NCBI RefSeq assembly: GCF_003290125.1
Contig: NZ_QMKH01000001.1
Location: 372,001-436,000, forward strand
DNA length: 64,000 nt
Reading direction: 5' to 3'
Origin: Microvirga flavescens
Lineage (GTDB): Bacteria; Pseudomonadota; Alphaproteobacteria; Rhizobiales; Beijerinckiaceae
Shown here: positions 10,042 through 17,589 of the stretch, in pieces
Layout: every line of letters starts with the position of its first letter
How positions within the stretch are numbered: the first letter of the stretch is position 1
Program-made: the position numbers and the translations under genes
The notes under the pieces: generated by a model
The model's input: only the letters and a program-made list of their open reading frames with translations
Told to the model about the DNA's origin: nothing
Databases searched by the model: none

Positions 10042-10105
10042 CGGCTGCACCCCGCGCATCTCCTGTCGGGGAGTGCAGCCGCATTTCGTCTTTGGTTTTT
10101 CTTTC
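10042..10105 (+). terminator. Hairpin terminator after the ABC transporter operon
   Basis: Arms 10042-10050 and 10073-10081 form a 9-bp stem; an inner CCCG/CGGG pair at 10051-10054 and 10067-10070 extends it. A T-rich run (TCTTTGGTTTTTCTTTC) follows at about 10088-10104. Confidence 0.75.
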
Positions 10106-10248
10106 ACGCCCCCGTGAAGCTTGAGCTTGCCCCTTGCGAAAAAGGGCGGGTGCTCTCATATTTCCCGATGCCGCCGGATTCCGGCGGCCGTAGGCCGATT
10201 TCCGGCCTGTCGAGGGAACATTCAACGGGACACCGCGAGAGGACTCCG

Positions 10249-11025
10249 ATGCAACCGTATCAGCAGAACCAATATGCCGGCGCTGGCGTCAAAACGGCCG
10301 CCGAGGTCGACCAGGGCCTGCGCGCCTTCATGCTCGGCGTCTACAACAACATGATCCTGGGCCTGGCGATCTCCGCCCTCGTGGCCCTGGGCGTGAACAT
10401 GCTTGCGACAACGAGCGATGCCTCCCAGGCAGTGGTTAACTTCCGTGGGATCGGCCTGACTCAGTTCGGCTATGCGCTCTACATGTCCCCTCTTAAGTGG
10501 TTTGTGGCGCTTGCGCCGCTCGCCTTCATCTTCCTGTTCTCGTTCCGCATGGACAAGATGTCGGCTTCCGCCGCGCGCGGCACCTTCTTCGCCTTCGCGG
10601 CGGTGATGGGCGCGTCCCTCTCCACGCTTCTGATCGTCTTTACCGGCGCGAGCGTGGTGCAGGTGTTTTTCATCACGGCGGCGGCCTTCGGCTCGCTCTC
10701 GCTGTGGGGCTACACCACGAACCGCAGCCTGTCGGGCATGGGCTCGTTCCTGATCATGGGCCTCGTCGGTCTGATCCTCGCCTCGCTGGTGAACATGTTC
10801 ATCGGTTGGGCTCCGCTGCAGTTCGGCATCTCGGTGATCGGCGTGCTGATCTTCGCGGGTCTCACGGCTTACGACACGCAGAAGCTCAAGGAGATGTATC
10901 TCTACGGGAACTTCGACGGCGAGGCCGCCGCCAAGATTTCGGTCTACGGCGCTCTGCAGCTCTATCTGGACTTCATCAACATGTTCCAGTTCCTGCTGTC
11001 GCTGCTCGGCAACCGCAACAACTAA
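10249..11025 (+). CDS. Bax inhibitor-1 / YccA family membrane protein
   Basis: A 258-residue protein with seven predicted membrane spans from about residue 30 on, of the BI-1/TMBIM/YccA family. The N-terminus is a short Gln/Asn-rich cytoplasmic stretch. The family signature includes LTAYDTQKLKEMY near the end, holding the conserved Asp thought to gate proton or calcium leak. Bacterial members interact with FtsH-type proteolysis or leak calcium; the precise role here is unknown. ATG 10249 is chosen because it follows a GAGAGGA ribosome-binding site; the open frame upstream to 10114 is not family-like. Confidence 0.9.
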   Translation: MQPYQQNQYAGAGVKTAAEVDQGLRAFMLGVYNNMILGLAISALVALGVNMLATTSDASQAVVNFRGIGLTQFGYALYMSPLKWFVALAPLAFIFLFSFRMDKMSASAARGTFFAFAAVMGASLSTLLIVFTGASVVQVFFITAAAFGSLSLWGYTTNRSLSGMGSFLIMGLVGLILASLVNMFIGWAPLQFGISVIGVLIFAGLTAYDTQKLKEMYLYGNFDGEAAAKISVYGALQLYLDFINMFQFLLSLLGNRNN

Positions 11026-11052
11026 GCAACACGCTTAACTAAAAGACACCGA

Positions 11053-11080
11053 GCCCCGGCCCAAAGCCGGGGCTTTTTGT
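11053..11080 (+). terminator. Rho-independent terminator
   Basis: A perfect 8-bp GC stem (11053-11060 with 11066-11073), a 5-base loop, and a run of five T. It ends the Bax-inhibitor gene transcript. Confidence 0.9.
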
Positions 11081-11118
11081 TGCGCGAAAGGAATGGCTGA
11101 AACTAGGATCGCCATCCC

Positions 11119-11646
11119 ATGAGCCTCCTGATCCGCCCGTCCCGCGATTCCGACATTCCCGCCATCACGGCGATCTACGCCCATGCGGTCACGCACGGCA
11201 CGGCCTCGTTCGAGTTCGATCCGCCCGATGCCGCCGAGATGACCCGCCGCCGCGCGACGCTTCTTGAAGGTGGCTACCCTTATCTCGTCGCCGAGCGCGA
11301 CGGCGCGATTCTCGGCTATGCCTATGCGGGCCCGTACCGTCCGCGTCTCGCCTATCGCGCGACGGTCGAGGATTCGATCTATGTCGCGGAAGAAGCCCGG
11401 CGGCAGGGCGTTGGCCGCAAGCTCCTCGAAGCGCTGATTAGCGAATGCGAAGCGCAGGACTTCCGGCTCATGGTCGCCGTCATCGGTGATGAGGAATCCC
11501 ACGGCTCCATCGGCGTTCACAAAAGCCTTGGCTTCGAGCATGTCGGGATCTTCAAGGGGATCGGCTACAAGCACGGCCGCTGGCTTTCGACGGTGTTGAT
11601 GCAACGGCCCTTGGGGCCCGGCGTCTCGCAGCCGCCCCATCCCTAA
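11119..11646 (+). CDS. GNAT N-acetyltransferase, phosphinothricin/methionine sulfoximine type
   Basis: A 175-residue GNAT enzyme. The start (LLIRPSRDSDIPAITAIYAHAV) and the acetyl-CoA loop segment RRQGVGRKLLEALI match the Pat/MddA/YncA group, which acetylates phosphinothricin, methionine sulfoximine or related amino acids. The later HKSLGFEHVGIFKGIGYKHGRW segment is also typical. Natural substrate in this organism is unknown. It lies 22 bases upstream of an MFS transporter on the same strand, possibly one unit. Confidence 0.85.
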   Translation: MSLLIRPSRDSDIPAITAIYAHAVTHGTASFEFDPPDAAEMTRRRATLLEGGYPYLVAERDGAILGYAYAGPYRPRLAYRATVEDSIYVAEEARRQGVGRKLLEALISECEAQDFRLMVAVIGDEESHGSIGVHKSLGFEHVGIFKGIGYKHGRWLSTVLMQRPLGPGVSQPPHP

Positions 11647-11668
11647 CCCCCTTCAAAGAAATTTCATC

Positions 11669-12910
11669 ATGACCCGTTGGATGCCCCGGCCCCGCGGTGG
11701 CCTTTGGCAGAACCCTGATTTCATGAAGCTGTGGGCCGCACAGAGCCTCTCGGCCGTCGGCACCCGCTTCACCCGTGAAGGCCTGCCCATGATCGCGGCC
11801 CTGACCCTCGACGCTTCCGCGACCGATCTCGGCCTGCTCGTGGCGTTGAGCGCGGTTCCCGGCGTAATCCTGAGCCCGTTCCTGGGCAGCTGGATCGACC
11901 GCACCCGCCGTCGCCGGGTTCTCATCATGGCCGATCTCGTGCGCGCCACCGTTCTGGTCTCATTGCCGATCATGGCGTGGTTCAGCGCCATCACTATCGG
12001 GCAGATCATGATCGTCGCGACCCTGGTCGCCCTGTTCTCGATGGTCTTCAGCACCGCCGACAACGCCTATCTGCCGACAGTGGTCGAACGGGATCAGCTT
12101 CTTGAGGGCAATGCGAAACTCGCCACCACCGATGCTGTCGCGGAAACCGCAGGCCCCGCGCTCGCAGGCGTCTGCATCCAGATTCTCACCGCGCCCTTCG
12201 CCATACTTTTCGACGCGTTGTCCTACCTGTGGTCTGCCATCCTGCTCGGCTCGATCAGGCGCGTCGAGCCGCCCCTCGTCACGGGTGAGCACGCTCCCAA
12301 TCTTTGGCGCGAAACGAAAGAGGGGCTCGCCTTCGTCTTCACGCATCCTGTCCTGCGACCAACGACGCTGTGCATCGCGTCGATGACGTTCTGTCTCTAC
12401 TTCTTCGCGCCGCTCTACGTGCTCTACGCGGTTCGCGATCTCGGCATAAAGCCGGGCATGCTCGGCTTCATCGTGGCGCTCGGCGGCATCAGCGCGCTCA
12501 TCGGCGCGCGCTTCGCCGAGCGGGCGGGCACGCTGTTCGCCCCGCGCCGCCTGCTGATGGGAATGCTGATCACCTACGGGCTCGTCAGCTGCCTCATTCC
12601 CCTCGCGCAGGGTCCGCTTTGGCTCAAAGCCGCGCTGCTCTGCGTCTCGCAGCTTTTCGGCGATGGACTCTACGTGGTGTTCTACACCAACGCCGTCGCC
12701 CTTCGGCAGAAGGTGACGCCCGATGCAATGCGCGGGCGCGAGGGCGGCACGCTGCATCTGTTGACCGGAGGCCTCGGATTCATCGCGGCCCTGATCGCGG
12801 GTGCAGGCGCGGACATCGTCGGCATCAGGTCCGTTTTGTGGGTCGCCGCGCTAGGCCTCACATTGTCGAGCCTCTGGTTGCTGCTTTTGCCGAAGAACCT
12901 CGAAGACTAG
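11669..12910 (+). CDS. MFS transporter
   Basis: A 413-residue protein with 12 predicted spans. It resembles the enterobactin-exporter/macrolide-efflux branch of the major facilitator superfamily, with the loop motif GSWIDRTRRRRVLIMADLVRA between spans 2 and 3 and DNAYLPTVVERDQLLEGNAKL in the central part. Substrate is unknown; efflux is the likely direction. It closes a short plus-strand run with the acetyltransferase and converges with oxyR, only three bases separating the two genes. Confidence 0.85.
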   Translation: MTRWMPRPRGGLWQNPDFMKLWAAQSLSAVGTRFTREGLPMIAALTLDASATDLGLLVALSAVPGVILSPFLGSWIDRTRRRRVLIMADLVRATVLVSLPIMAWFSAITIGQIMIVATLVALFSMVFSTADNAYLPTVVERDQLLEGNAKLATTDAVAETAGPALAGVCIQILTAPFAILFDALSYLWSAILLGSIRRVEPPLVTGEHAPNLWRETKEGLAFVFTHPVLRPTTLCIASMTFCLYFFAPLYVLYAVRDLGIKPGMLGFIVALGGISALIGARFAERAGTLFAPRRLLMGMLITYGLVSCLIPLAQGPLWLKAALLCVSQLFGDGLYVVFYTNAVALRQKVTPDAMRGREGGTLHLLTGGLGFIAALIAGAGADIVGIRSVLWVAALGLTLSSLWLLLLPKNLED

Positions 12911-12913
12911 AGC

Positions 12914-13852
12914 TCATGCAGCCGGTCGAGGCGCGGGAACATCAGCGTCGAGAAACTGCCGGCAAAGCTCTCGGAGCGTCTTCGCCAGGATCAGGTAATC
13001 CGGCGTGCGGCTTGCGCCGGCGCGCCAGATCAGGGCGAGCGTGCGCGATGAGCGCTTGCCCCGGTAAGGGATCAGACTAAGGCTCGTCCCTTGAGCGATC
13101 CCCGCCGCAATCGCGATCCTCGGCAGGAAGGTGATGCCAAGGTCGTTCTCGGCGAGTTGCACGAGCGTCAGAAGACTCATGGCCTTGATGTTGTCAGCAT
13201 CGCCCGGCGGACGAATGCCGGTGGTGGAGAGAATCTGGTCGCGCAGGCAATGGCCCGATTCCAGAAGAAGAATCTGTTCGTCCTCCAACTCGCTCGCGGA
13301 CACGTTTGCCCGGTCGGCGAGACGATGATGCGCGCTGACGGCGACGAAGAACTCGTCTTCGCACAACGGCTCGGCCTGAAAGCCCGTCGTCGAAAAGGGC
13401 AGCGCGATGATTGCGGCATCGAGATTGCCGGAACGGATGTCGGCGATCAGCGACTGCGTCAGCCCTTCGCGCACCGCGACATGAAGCTCGGGAAACGCAG
13501 CGCGGACATGCGGCAGGGCCCGGGGCAGGAGAAACGGCGCGATGGAGGGAATGACGCCGAGCCTAAGGCGCGTCGTCAATGGCCGCGCTTCCCGCGAGAG
13601 GCTGGCGGGCAGATCGTCGATTCGCGCCAGAATCTCCCGCGCCTGCCGGGCGAGCAGCTCCCCGGTGGCCATCAGCTCGAAATGCCGCCCGCTGCGGTCG
13701 ACGAGGCGCACGCCGAGAACGGCCTCCATCTCCTGGATCGCCGCGCTTAAGGTCGATTGCGTGACGCCGACCCGCTTTGCCGCCTTCGAGAAGGACGCCG
13801 TATCGGCGAGAGCCAGGAAATACCGCAATTGCCGGACCGAAATGTTCACCAT
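12914..13852 (-). CDS. oxyR: OxyR-type LysR regulator lacking the resolving cysteine
   Basis: A 312-residue LysR-family activator. The N-terminal winged helix is MVNISVRQLRYFLALADTAS and on to residue 60; the effector domain has the OxyR redox motif GHCLRDQ, with Cys202 matching E. coli Cys199. Nine residues on, where OxyR has Cys208, this protein has Thr211, read directly from the DNA at 13220-13222. The gene is divergent from ahpC-ahpD, the classic OxyR target. It may sense peroxide through a single-cysteine state, or form a disulfide with another cysteine such as the one in EPLCEDEF. Confidence 0.88.
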   Translation of the reverse strand: MVNISVRQLRYFLALADTASFSKAAKRVGVTQSTLSAAIQEMEAVLGVRLVDRSGRHFELMATGELLARQAREILARIDDLPASLSREARPLTTRLRLGVIPSIAPFLLPRALPHVRAAFPELHVAVREGLTQSLIADIRSGNLDAAIIALPFSTTGFQAEPLCEDEFFVAVSAHHRLADRANVSASELEDEQILLLESGHCLRDQILSTTGIRPPGDADNIKAMSLLTLVQLAENDLGITFLPRIAIAAGIAQGTSLSLIPYRGKRSSRTLALIWRAGASRTPDYLILAKTLRELCRQFLDADVPAPRPAA

Positions 13853-13871
13853 CGCAAGGCCTCGCGGAACA

Positions 13872-13915
13872 TCACTATCGAAAAAATCGATGCTATTTTC
13901 TTTATTAATCGATTG
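13872..13915. promoter_or_regulatory. Candidate OxyR binding region between oxyR and ahpC
   Basis: The AT-rich segment holds CTAT at 13875 and 13893 and a 7-bp inverted repeat, AATCGAT at 13885-13891 against ATCGATT at 13908-13914. Elements recur about every 10 or 20 bases, as expected for a tetrameric LysR/OxyR site. It sits 20-60 bases upstream of oxyR and about 110-150 bases upstream of ahpC, so it could serve autoregulation and activation. This is inference from pattern and position. Confidence 0.5.
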
Positions 13916-14020
13916 GACCGAAACGCATCTTTATGCAAGATCTGTTTCGAGAGCGGCGCGGCGAGCTTCAGGCCTTCGCGGCGCCGCGTCCGAAATTTCC
14001 CTCGAAATGGAGCCACATCA

Positions 14021-14575
14021 ATGCTCGGCATCGGCGACAAGCTGCCCAACTTCTCCGTGACTGGCGTCAAGCCCGGTTTCAACAGCCATGAAGAAAACGG
14101 CGTCTCGGCCTTCGAGACCATCACCGCCGAAAGCTTCCCCGGCAAGTGGAAGGTGATCTTCTTCTATCCGAAGGATTTCACGTTCGTGTGCCCCACCGAG
14201 ATCGCGGAATTCGCGCGCCTTAACTCCGAGTTCGCGGACCGCGACGCGGTCGTGCTCGGCGGCTCGGGCGACAATGAGTTCGTGAAGCTGGCCTGGCGCC
14301 GCGACCATGCCGATCTCGACAAGCTGCCGATCTGGTCGTTCGCCGACACCAAGGGCGAGCTGATCGACGGTCTCGGTGTCCGCTCCCCGGATGGCGTGCC
14401 CTACCGCTACACCTTCGTCGTCGATCCGGACAACACGATCCAGCACGTCTATGCGACGAACCTGAATGTCGGCCGCGCGCCCAAGGACACGCTGCGTGTT
14501 CTCGACGCGCTGCAGACGGATGAGCTCTGCCCGTGCAACCGCCAGGTCGGCGGCGAGACGCTGAAGGCCGCCTGA
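14021..14575 (+). CDS. ahpC: Alkyl hydroperoxide reductase AhpC (peroxiredoxin)
   Basis: A 184-residue 2-Cys peroxiredoxin that reduces hydrogen peroxide and organic peroxides. The peroxidatic cysteine is Cys57 in FTFVCPTEI; the C-terminal CPCN motif (Cys170, Cys172) supplies the resolving thiols. This form belongs to the AhpD-coupled group of Mycobacterium and Streptomyces rather than the AhpF-coupled one. The start at 14021 gives the family N-terminus MLGIGDKLPNF; the longer open frame upstream is the promoter region. ahpD follows. Confidence 0.95.
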   Translation: MLGIGDKLPNFSVTGVKPGFNSHEENGVSAFETITAESFPGKWKVIFFYPKDFTFVCPTEIAEFARLNSEFADRDAVVLGGSGDNEFVKLAWRRDHADLDKLPIWSFADTKGELIDGLGVRSPDGVPYRYTFVVDPDNTIQHVYATNLNVGRAPKDTLRVLDALQTDELCPCNRQVGGETLKAA

Positions 14576-14598
14576 TCCGGCTTGAAGCCAAACAAATG

Positions 14599-14626
14599 GG
14601 TTCGGAGCATAACCACGCTCCGAACC
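14599..14626 (+). promoter_or_regulatory. Intercistronic hairpin between ahpC and ahpD
   Basis: A perfect 10-bp stem (14599-14608 with 14617-14626) and an 8-base loop lie 23 bases past the ahpC stop. Only TT and then C-rich sequence follow, so it is a weak terminator at best; it may lower ahpD expression relative to ahpC or protect the ahpC message. Confidence 0.55.
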
Positions 14627-14663
14627 TTCCCGCCCCAAGGGCGGCCCATTGGAAGGATGCTCA

Positions 14664-15194
14664 ATGTCAATCGAAACGCTGAAGCTGGCGATTCCCGATT
14701 TCGCCAAGGACGTGCGCCTCAACCTCTCGTCCATGGCGAGCGACGAGGTGCTGACCGAGCAGCAGAAATACGGCCTCTTCGTTGCTTGCGGCATCGCCTC
14801 GCGCAATGAGGACGTGCGCAACGCGCTCGTTGCGGAAGCGTCCGGCAAGCTCTCGCCGGAGGCACTCACCGCCGCGAAGTCCGCAGCGGCCATCATGGGC
14901 ATGAACAACGTCTATTACCGTTTCGTGCACCTTGCCGCGAACAAGGATTACCGCACGATGCCGGCGAAGCTGCGCATGAACGTGATCGGCAATCCCGGCG
15001 TCGACAAGATCGATTTCGAACTCTGGTCGCTTGCCGTCTCGGCCATGAACGGCTGCGGCATGTGCATCGACGCGCATGAGGAAACGCTTCGTCAGGGGGG
15101 CGTCTCCACGGAGGCTATTCAGACCGCCGTGCGCTTTGCGGCGATCATCGCCTCGGCGGCGATTGCGCTCGAAGCAAGCGCCCTCGCAGCTTAA
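14664..15194 (+). CDS. ahpD: Alkylhydroperoxidase AhpD
   Basis: A 176-residue AhpD. It reduces oxidised AhpC with electrons from lipoylated dihydrolipoamide acyltransferase and has weak peroxidase activity itself. The catalytic CxxC is [11 protein letters not shown], Cys131 and Cys134 with the downstream His of the proton relay, matching the positions in M. tuberculosis AhpD. ATG 14664 follows a GGAAGGA ribosome-binding site; the ATG at 14649 lacks one. A terminator follows. Confidence 0.95.
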   Translation: MSIETLKLAIPDFAKDVRLNLSSMASDEVLTEQQKYGLFVACGIASRNEDVRNALVAEASGKLSPEALTAAKSAAAIMGMNNVYYRFVHLAANKDYRTMPAKLRMNVIGNPGVDKIDFELWSLAVSAMNGCGMCIDAHEETLRQGGVSTEAIQTAVRFAAIIASAAIALEASALAA

Positions 15195-15205
15195 AACTTT
15201 TTTCG

Positions 15206-15239
15206 GCGCGGGCTTTCGCACGGGAGCCCGCGCTTTTGA
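15206..15239 (+). terminator. Terminator after ahpD
   Basis: Arms 15206-15214 and 15225-15233 make a perfect 9-bp stem with a 10-base loop, followed by TTTTGATT. It ends the ahpC-ahpD unit. Confidence 0.8.
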
Positions 15240-15240
15240 T

Positions 15241-15717
15241 TCACAGCCGCGTCATGCCGTCCCGTTCAAGCACCATCGTGTGATCGTGGTCATCGAGCTT
15301 GAAACCGCGCTTCTCGTAGAACGAGATGCCCCCGGCATTTTTCTTGTCTACATCGAGCTTGAGGTAGGCGCAGCCGCGCGGCGTCTCCCGTTCGACGGCG
15401 GCGCGTAACAGCCGCGTGCCTAGCCCTGTTCCGCGGGCGCTGTCCTCCACGAACAGGTCCGAGACGTAGATGCCGGGACGGCCGCGCCATGCGGAAAAGA
15501 CGATGGAGTAGAGCGCGATGCCGATGATCGCGCCGCCTTCCTCCGCCACGAGGACTTCGGTAAAGCCGCGTCCCTTCGGCCCATAAGCCGCAAGATCGTC
15601 TGCAGTGACTTTCGGATTTGCGCCCACATGCGCGCCGAGCCGGCGCAGCATCGCCGCGACGCTCTCCAGATCCGGCGTCGCCGCTTCGCGAATGACAATG
15701 TCACGGGCCTCGGTCAT
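15241..15717 (-). CDS. GNAT family N-acetyltransferase
   Basis: A 158-residue GNAT. Visible are the N-terminal IVIREAATPDLESVAAMLRRL, the central strand VLVAEEGGAIIGIALYS and the acetyl-CoA loop DSARGTGLGTRLLRAAV, followed by LKLDVDKKNAGGISFYEKRGF. This last segment is seen in acetyltransferases of amines and amino acids. Its ATG overlaps the stop of the dimethylformamidase-like gene in an ATGA, so the two are translationally coupled and may share a pathway. Confidence 0.82.
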   Translation of the reverse strand: MTEARDIVIREAATPDLESVAAMLRRLGAHVGANPKVTADDLAAYGPKGRGFTEVLVAEEGGAIIGIALYSIVFSAWRGRPGIYVSDLFVEDSARGTGLGTRLLRAAVERETPRGCAYLKLDVDKKNAGGISFYEKRGFKLDDHDHTMVLERDGMTRL

Positions 15718-17342
15718 GCTCTCAGATACCGGTTCATGATGTTGGCGGTCACCCTTTCCACCATGGGATCGCTGCGCAAGAGACCGGCCACCCATTCGCA
15801 GGTTCCGGCGTGGAAAACCTCGCCTTTGCCCATCGGGAAATTGACCATCATCCCCGCGCCGCGCTTGACCTTGTCCACCGCCTCCGCACCCTCATTGCCG
15901 ATCAGGGTCTTTGCAACGAAAAGAGCGTCCTCGTCGGAGAGGAACTGATCGTCGGCGGGAATATCGGCGCTCTCTTCCTTGAGCGAGGACATGCCGAGGC
16001 CGAGAATTTCGAGACCCTCCGGTGCGCCGCTTCCTTCTGCCGGGCGCGGCAGGCCGCCTTCGATGATGTAATCGAGGCCATCCACCTCGTAGCCGAAGAC
16101 GTGCGAATCCGCGCCGAGAATGTCGCCGTAATAAACGCCGGTGCCTTCGAACGCCCAATGCTCGGGGCGATAGATCGGAAAACCCCGCGCGCCGCGCGGC
16201 GCGCAGCCGCCCCAGCCCACATAGAGCCCGCGCGTGGCGAGAAGACCGAAGGTCTCCGAACCCGGACGCCCGATGCGGGCATCCTCCCAGGACGTCGTCA
16301 GGCGCGTGATGTCGCCGCCGTTCAAAATCGGGTCTTCCTCGACGCGGTACTTGTAGCAGACCTGGCGGCGGCCTTCGGCTTCCAATCGCGTCTGCCACAT
16401 GAAGTTGCCGGCAAAGCGCGCGACCTTGCCGCCTTTCTTTACATAAGCCTCGACGGCGTCGCGCATCTCCCATGTCCAGTATTCGTCGTGCCCGACGAAG
16501 ACCACGCAATCGTACCCGTCGAGCAAGTTCGGTGCGAAATGCAGCTCATGCTGGCTGGCAAGGTCGATGTCGTAGCCCGCCCGCTCCGCCCAGCGGAAGA
16601 AGTGGCTGTCGTAGCTCGCCCAGCCGGACGAGGCGTATTTCTTGCTGTAGCCGTTGGCGTAGGCCCATTCCATATGCGGATAGCGGGGCGGCATGGCGGG
16701 CGGCACGGGGACATCCAGCGGCACGCGCGGCGCTCCCGGCGGCAAAACGACAAAGCCGCGGCAGAACGGCCGTTCGATGCTTACCACCGGCGCATATTGA
16801 TCGCGGTTCGGCCCGGTGATGCCCTGGTAGTGATTGGAGCCGCCCCAGGTGTTGTAGGCGGTCCAGGTACCAGTCGCCGCCACCTGAAGAATGCGGCCAG
16901 GCTTTTTGCCCGCGTCGGGCCGCAGGATGAAGAGGTGATGGCAGCGGATCAGGCGTCCGTCATTGCCCTCCGCCGTCAGCGTGACGCGATAGGCACCCGA
17001 GGGCCACTCGCCGGGAATGCGGATGGCATGAGAGGCCTGCCAGCCGCAGCCGACAACGGAGCATTGGTCCGGCGTATCCTGCCATGCCGCGCTCAAGCCC
17101 TCGACGGCCATGACCGGCGTTTCCACGCCGCCGTCACGCACGATCTCGAGCCGGTAGCGCCCGGCGGTGGAACTGACGAACAGGGTAAGCGTATCCCCGG
17201 CGCGATAGGAATAGCGGTCGGTGTAGCACCAGATCTCTCCGCGCGTGCCGTCCATGCCGGGCTGCTCGTAATAGTGCCCGCGCACCGCGCGGCGGCGCTC
17301 CTCATGGGTGAGGCCGAAATCGGGGAAGGTCTTGACCGTCAT
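15714..17342 (-). CDS. N,N-dimethylformamidase beta-subunit-like protein
   Basis: A 542-residue protein of the dimethylformamidase large-subunit family. Residues about 1-170 form the Ig-like first part; the catalytic part has TGTWTAYNTWGGSNHY, a YDSHFFRWAERAGYDID segment and VGHDEYW, with His285 and Glu287. In the characterised Paracoccus enzyme, as I recall, iron is held by two tyrosines and a glutamate of an HxE motif, and these elements look intact. No signal peptide is seen, so a cytosolic amidohydrolase is likely. No small alpha subunit is adjacent. ATG 17342 has a GGAC about 10 bases upstream; 17414 is an alternative. Substrate unknown. Confidence 0.8.
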   Translation of the reverse strand: MTVKTFPDFGLTHEERRRAVRGHYYEQPGMDGTRGEIWCYTDRYSYRAGDTLTLFVSSTAGRYRLEIVRDGGVETPVMAVEGLSAAWQDTPDQCSVVGCGWQASHAIRIPGEWPSGAYRVTLTAEGNDGRLIRCHHLFILRPDAGKKPGRILQVAATGTWTAYNTWGGSNHYQGITGPNRDQYAPVVSIERPFCRGFVVLPPGAPRVPLDVPVPPAMPPRYPHMEWAYANGYSKKYASSGWASYDSHFFRWAERAGYDIDLASQHELHFAPNLLDGYDCVVFVGHDEYWTWEMRDAVEAYVKKGGKVARFAGNFMWQTRLEAEGRRQVCYKYRVEEDPILNGGDITRLTTSWEDARIGRPGSETFGLLATRGLYVGWGGCAPRGARGFPIYRPEHWAFEGTGVYYGDILGADSHVFGYEVDGLDYIIEGGLPRPAEGSGAPEGLEILGLGMSSLKEESADIPADDQFLSDEDALFVAKTLIGNEGAEAVDKVKRGAGMMVNFPMGKGEVFHAGTCEWVAGLLRSDPMVERVTANIMNRYLRA

Positions 17343-17589
17343 CACGCCATGTCCTGTTTCTCGCGCCCGGAGCATGAGGGGGCGCGGGGGCATTTCGCAA
17401 ATAGATATTTGCAATAAGTTGGATCGGTTTTGAGAATGCGGGAAGGGACCGGGCCCGGCAAGCCGGGGCGCGCCTTATCGCGCCTTATAGAGCCCGTGAA
17501 TGCGCGGCATTCCCGGTTTTTATTTGACGGAACGGCACAACAGGGCTCCTCCTCAAACGGAAATTCCCTCCCTGCCCGCCGAGGTCACG

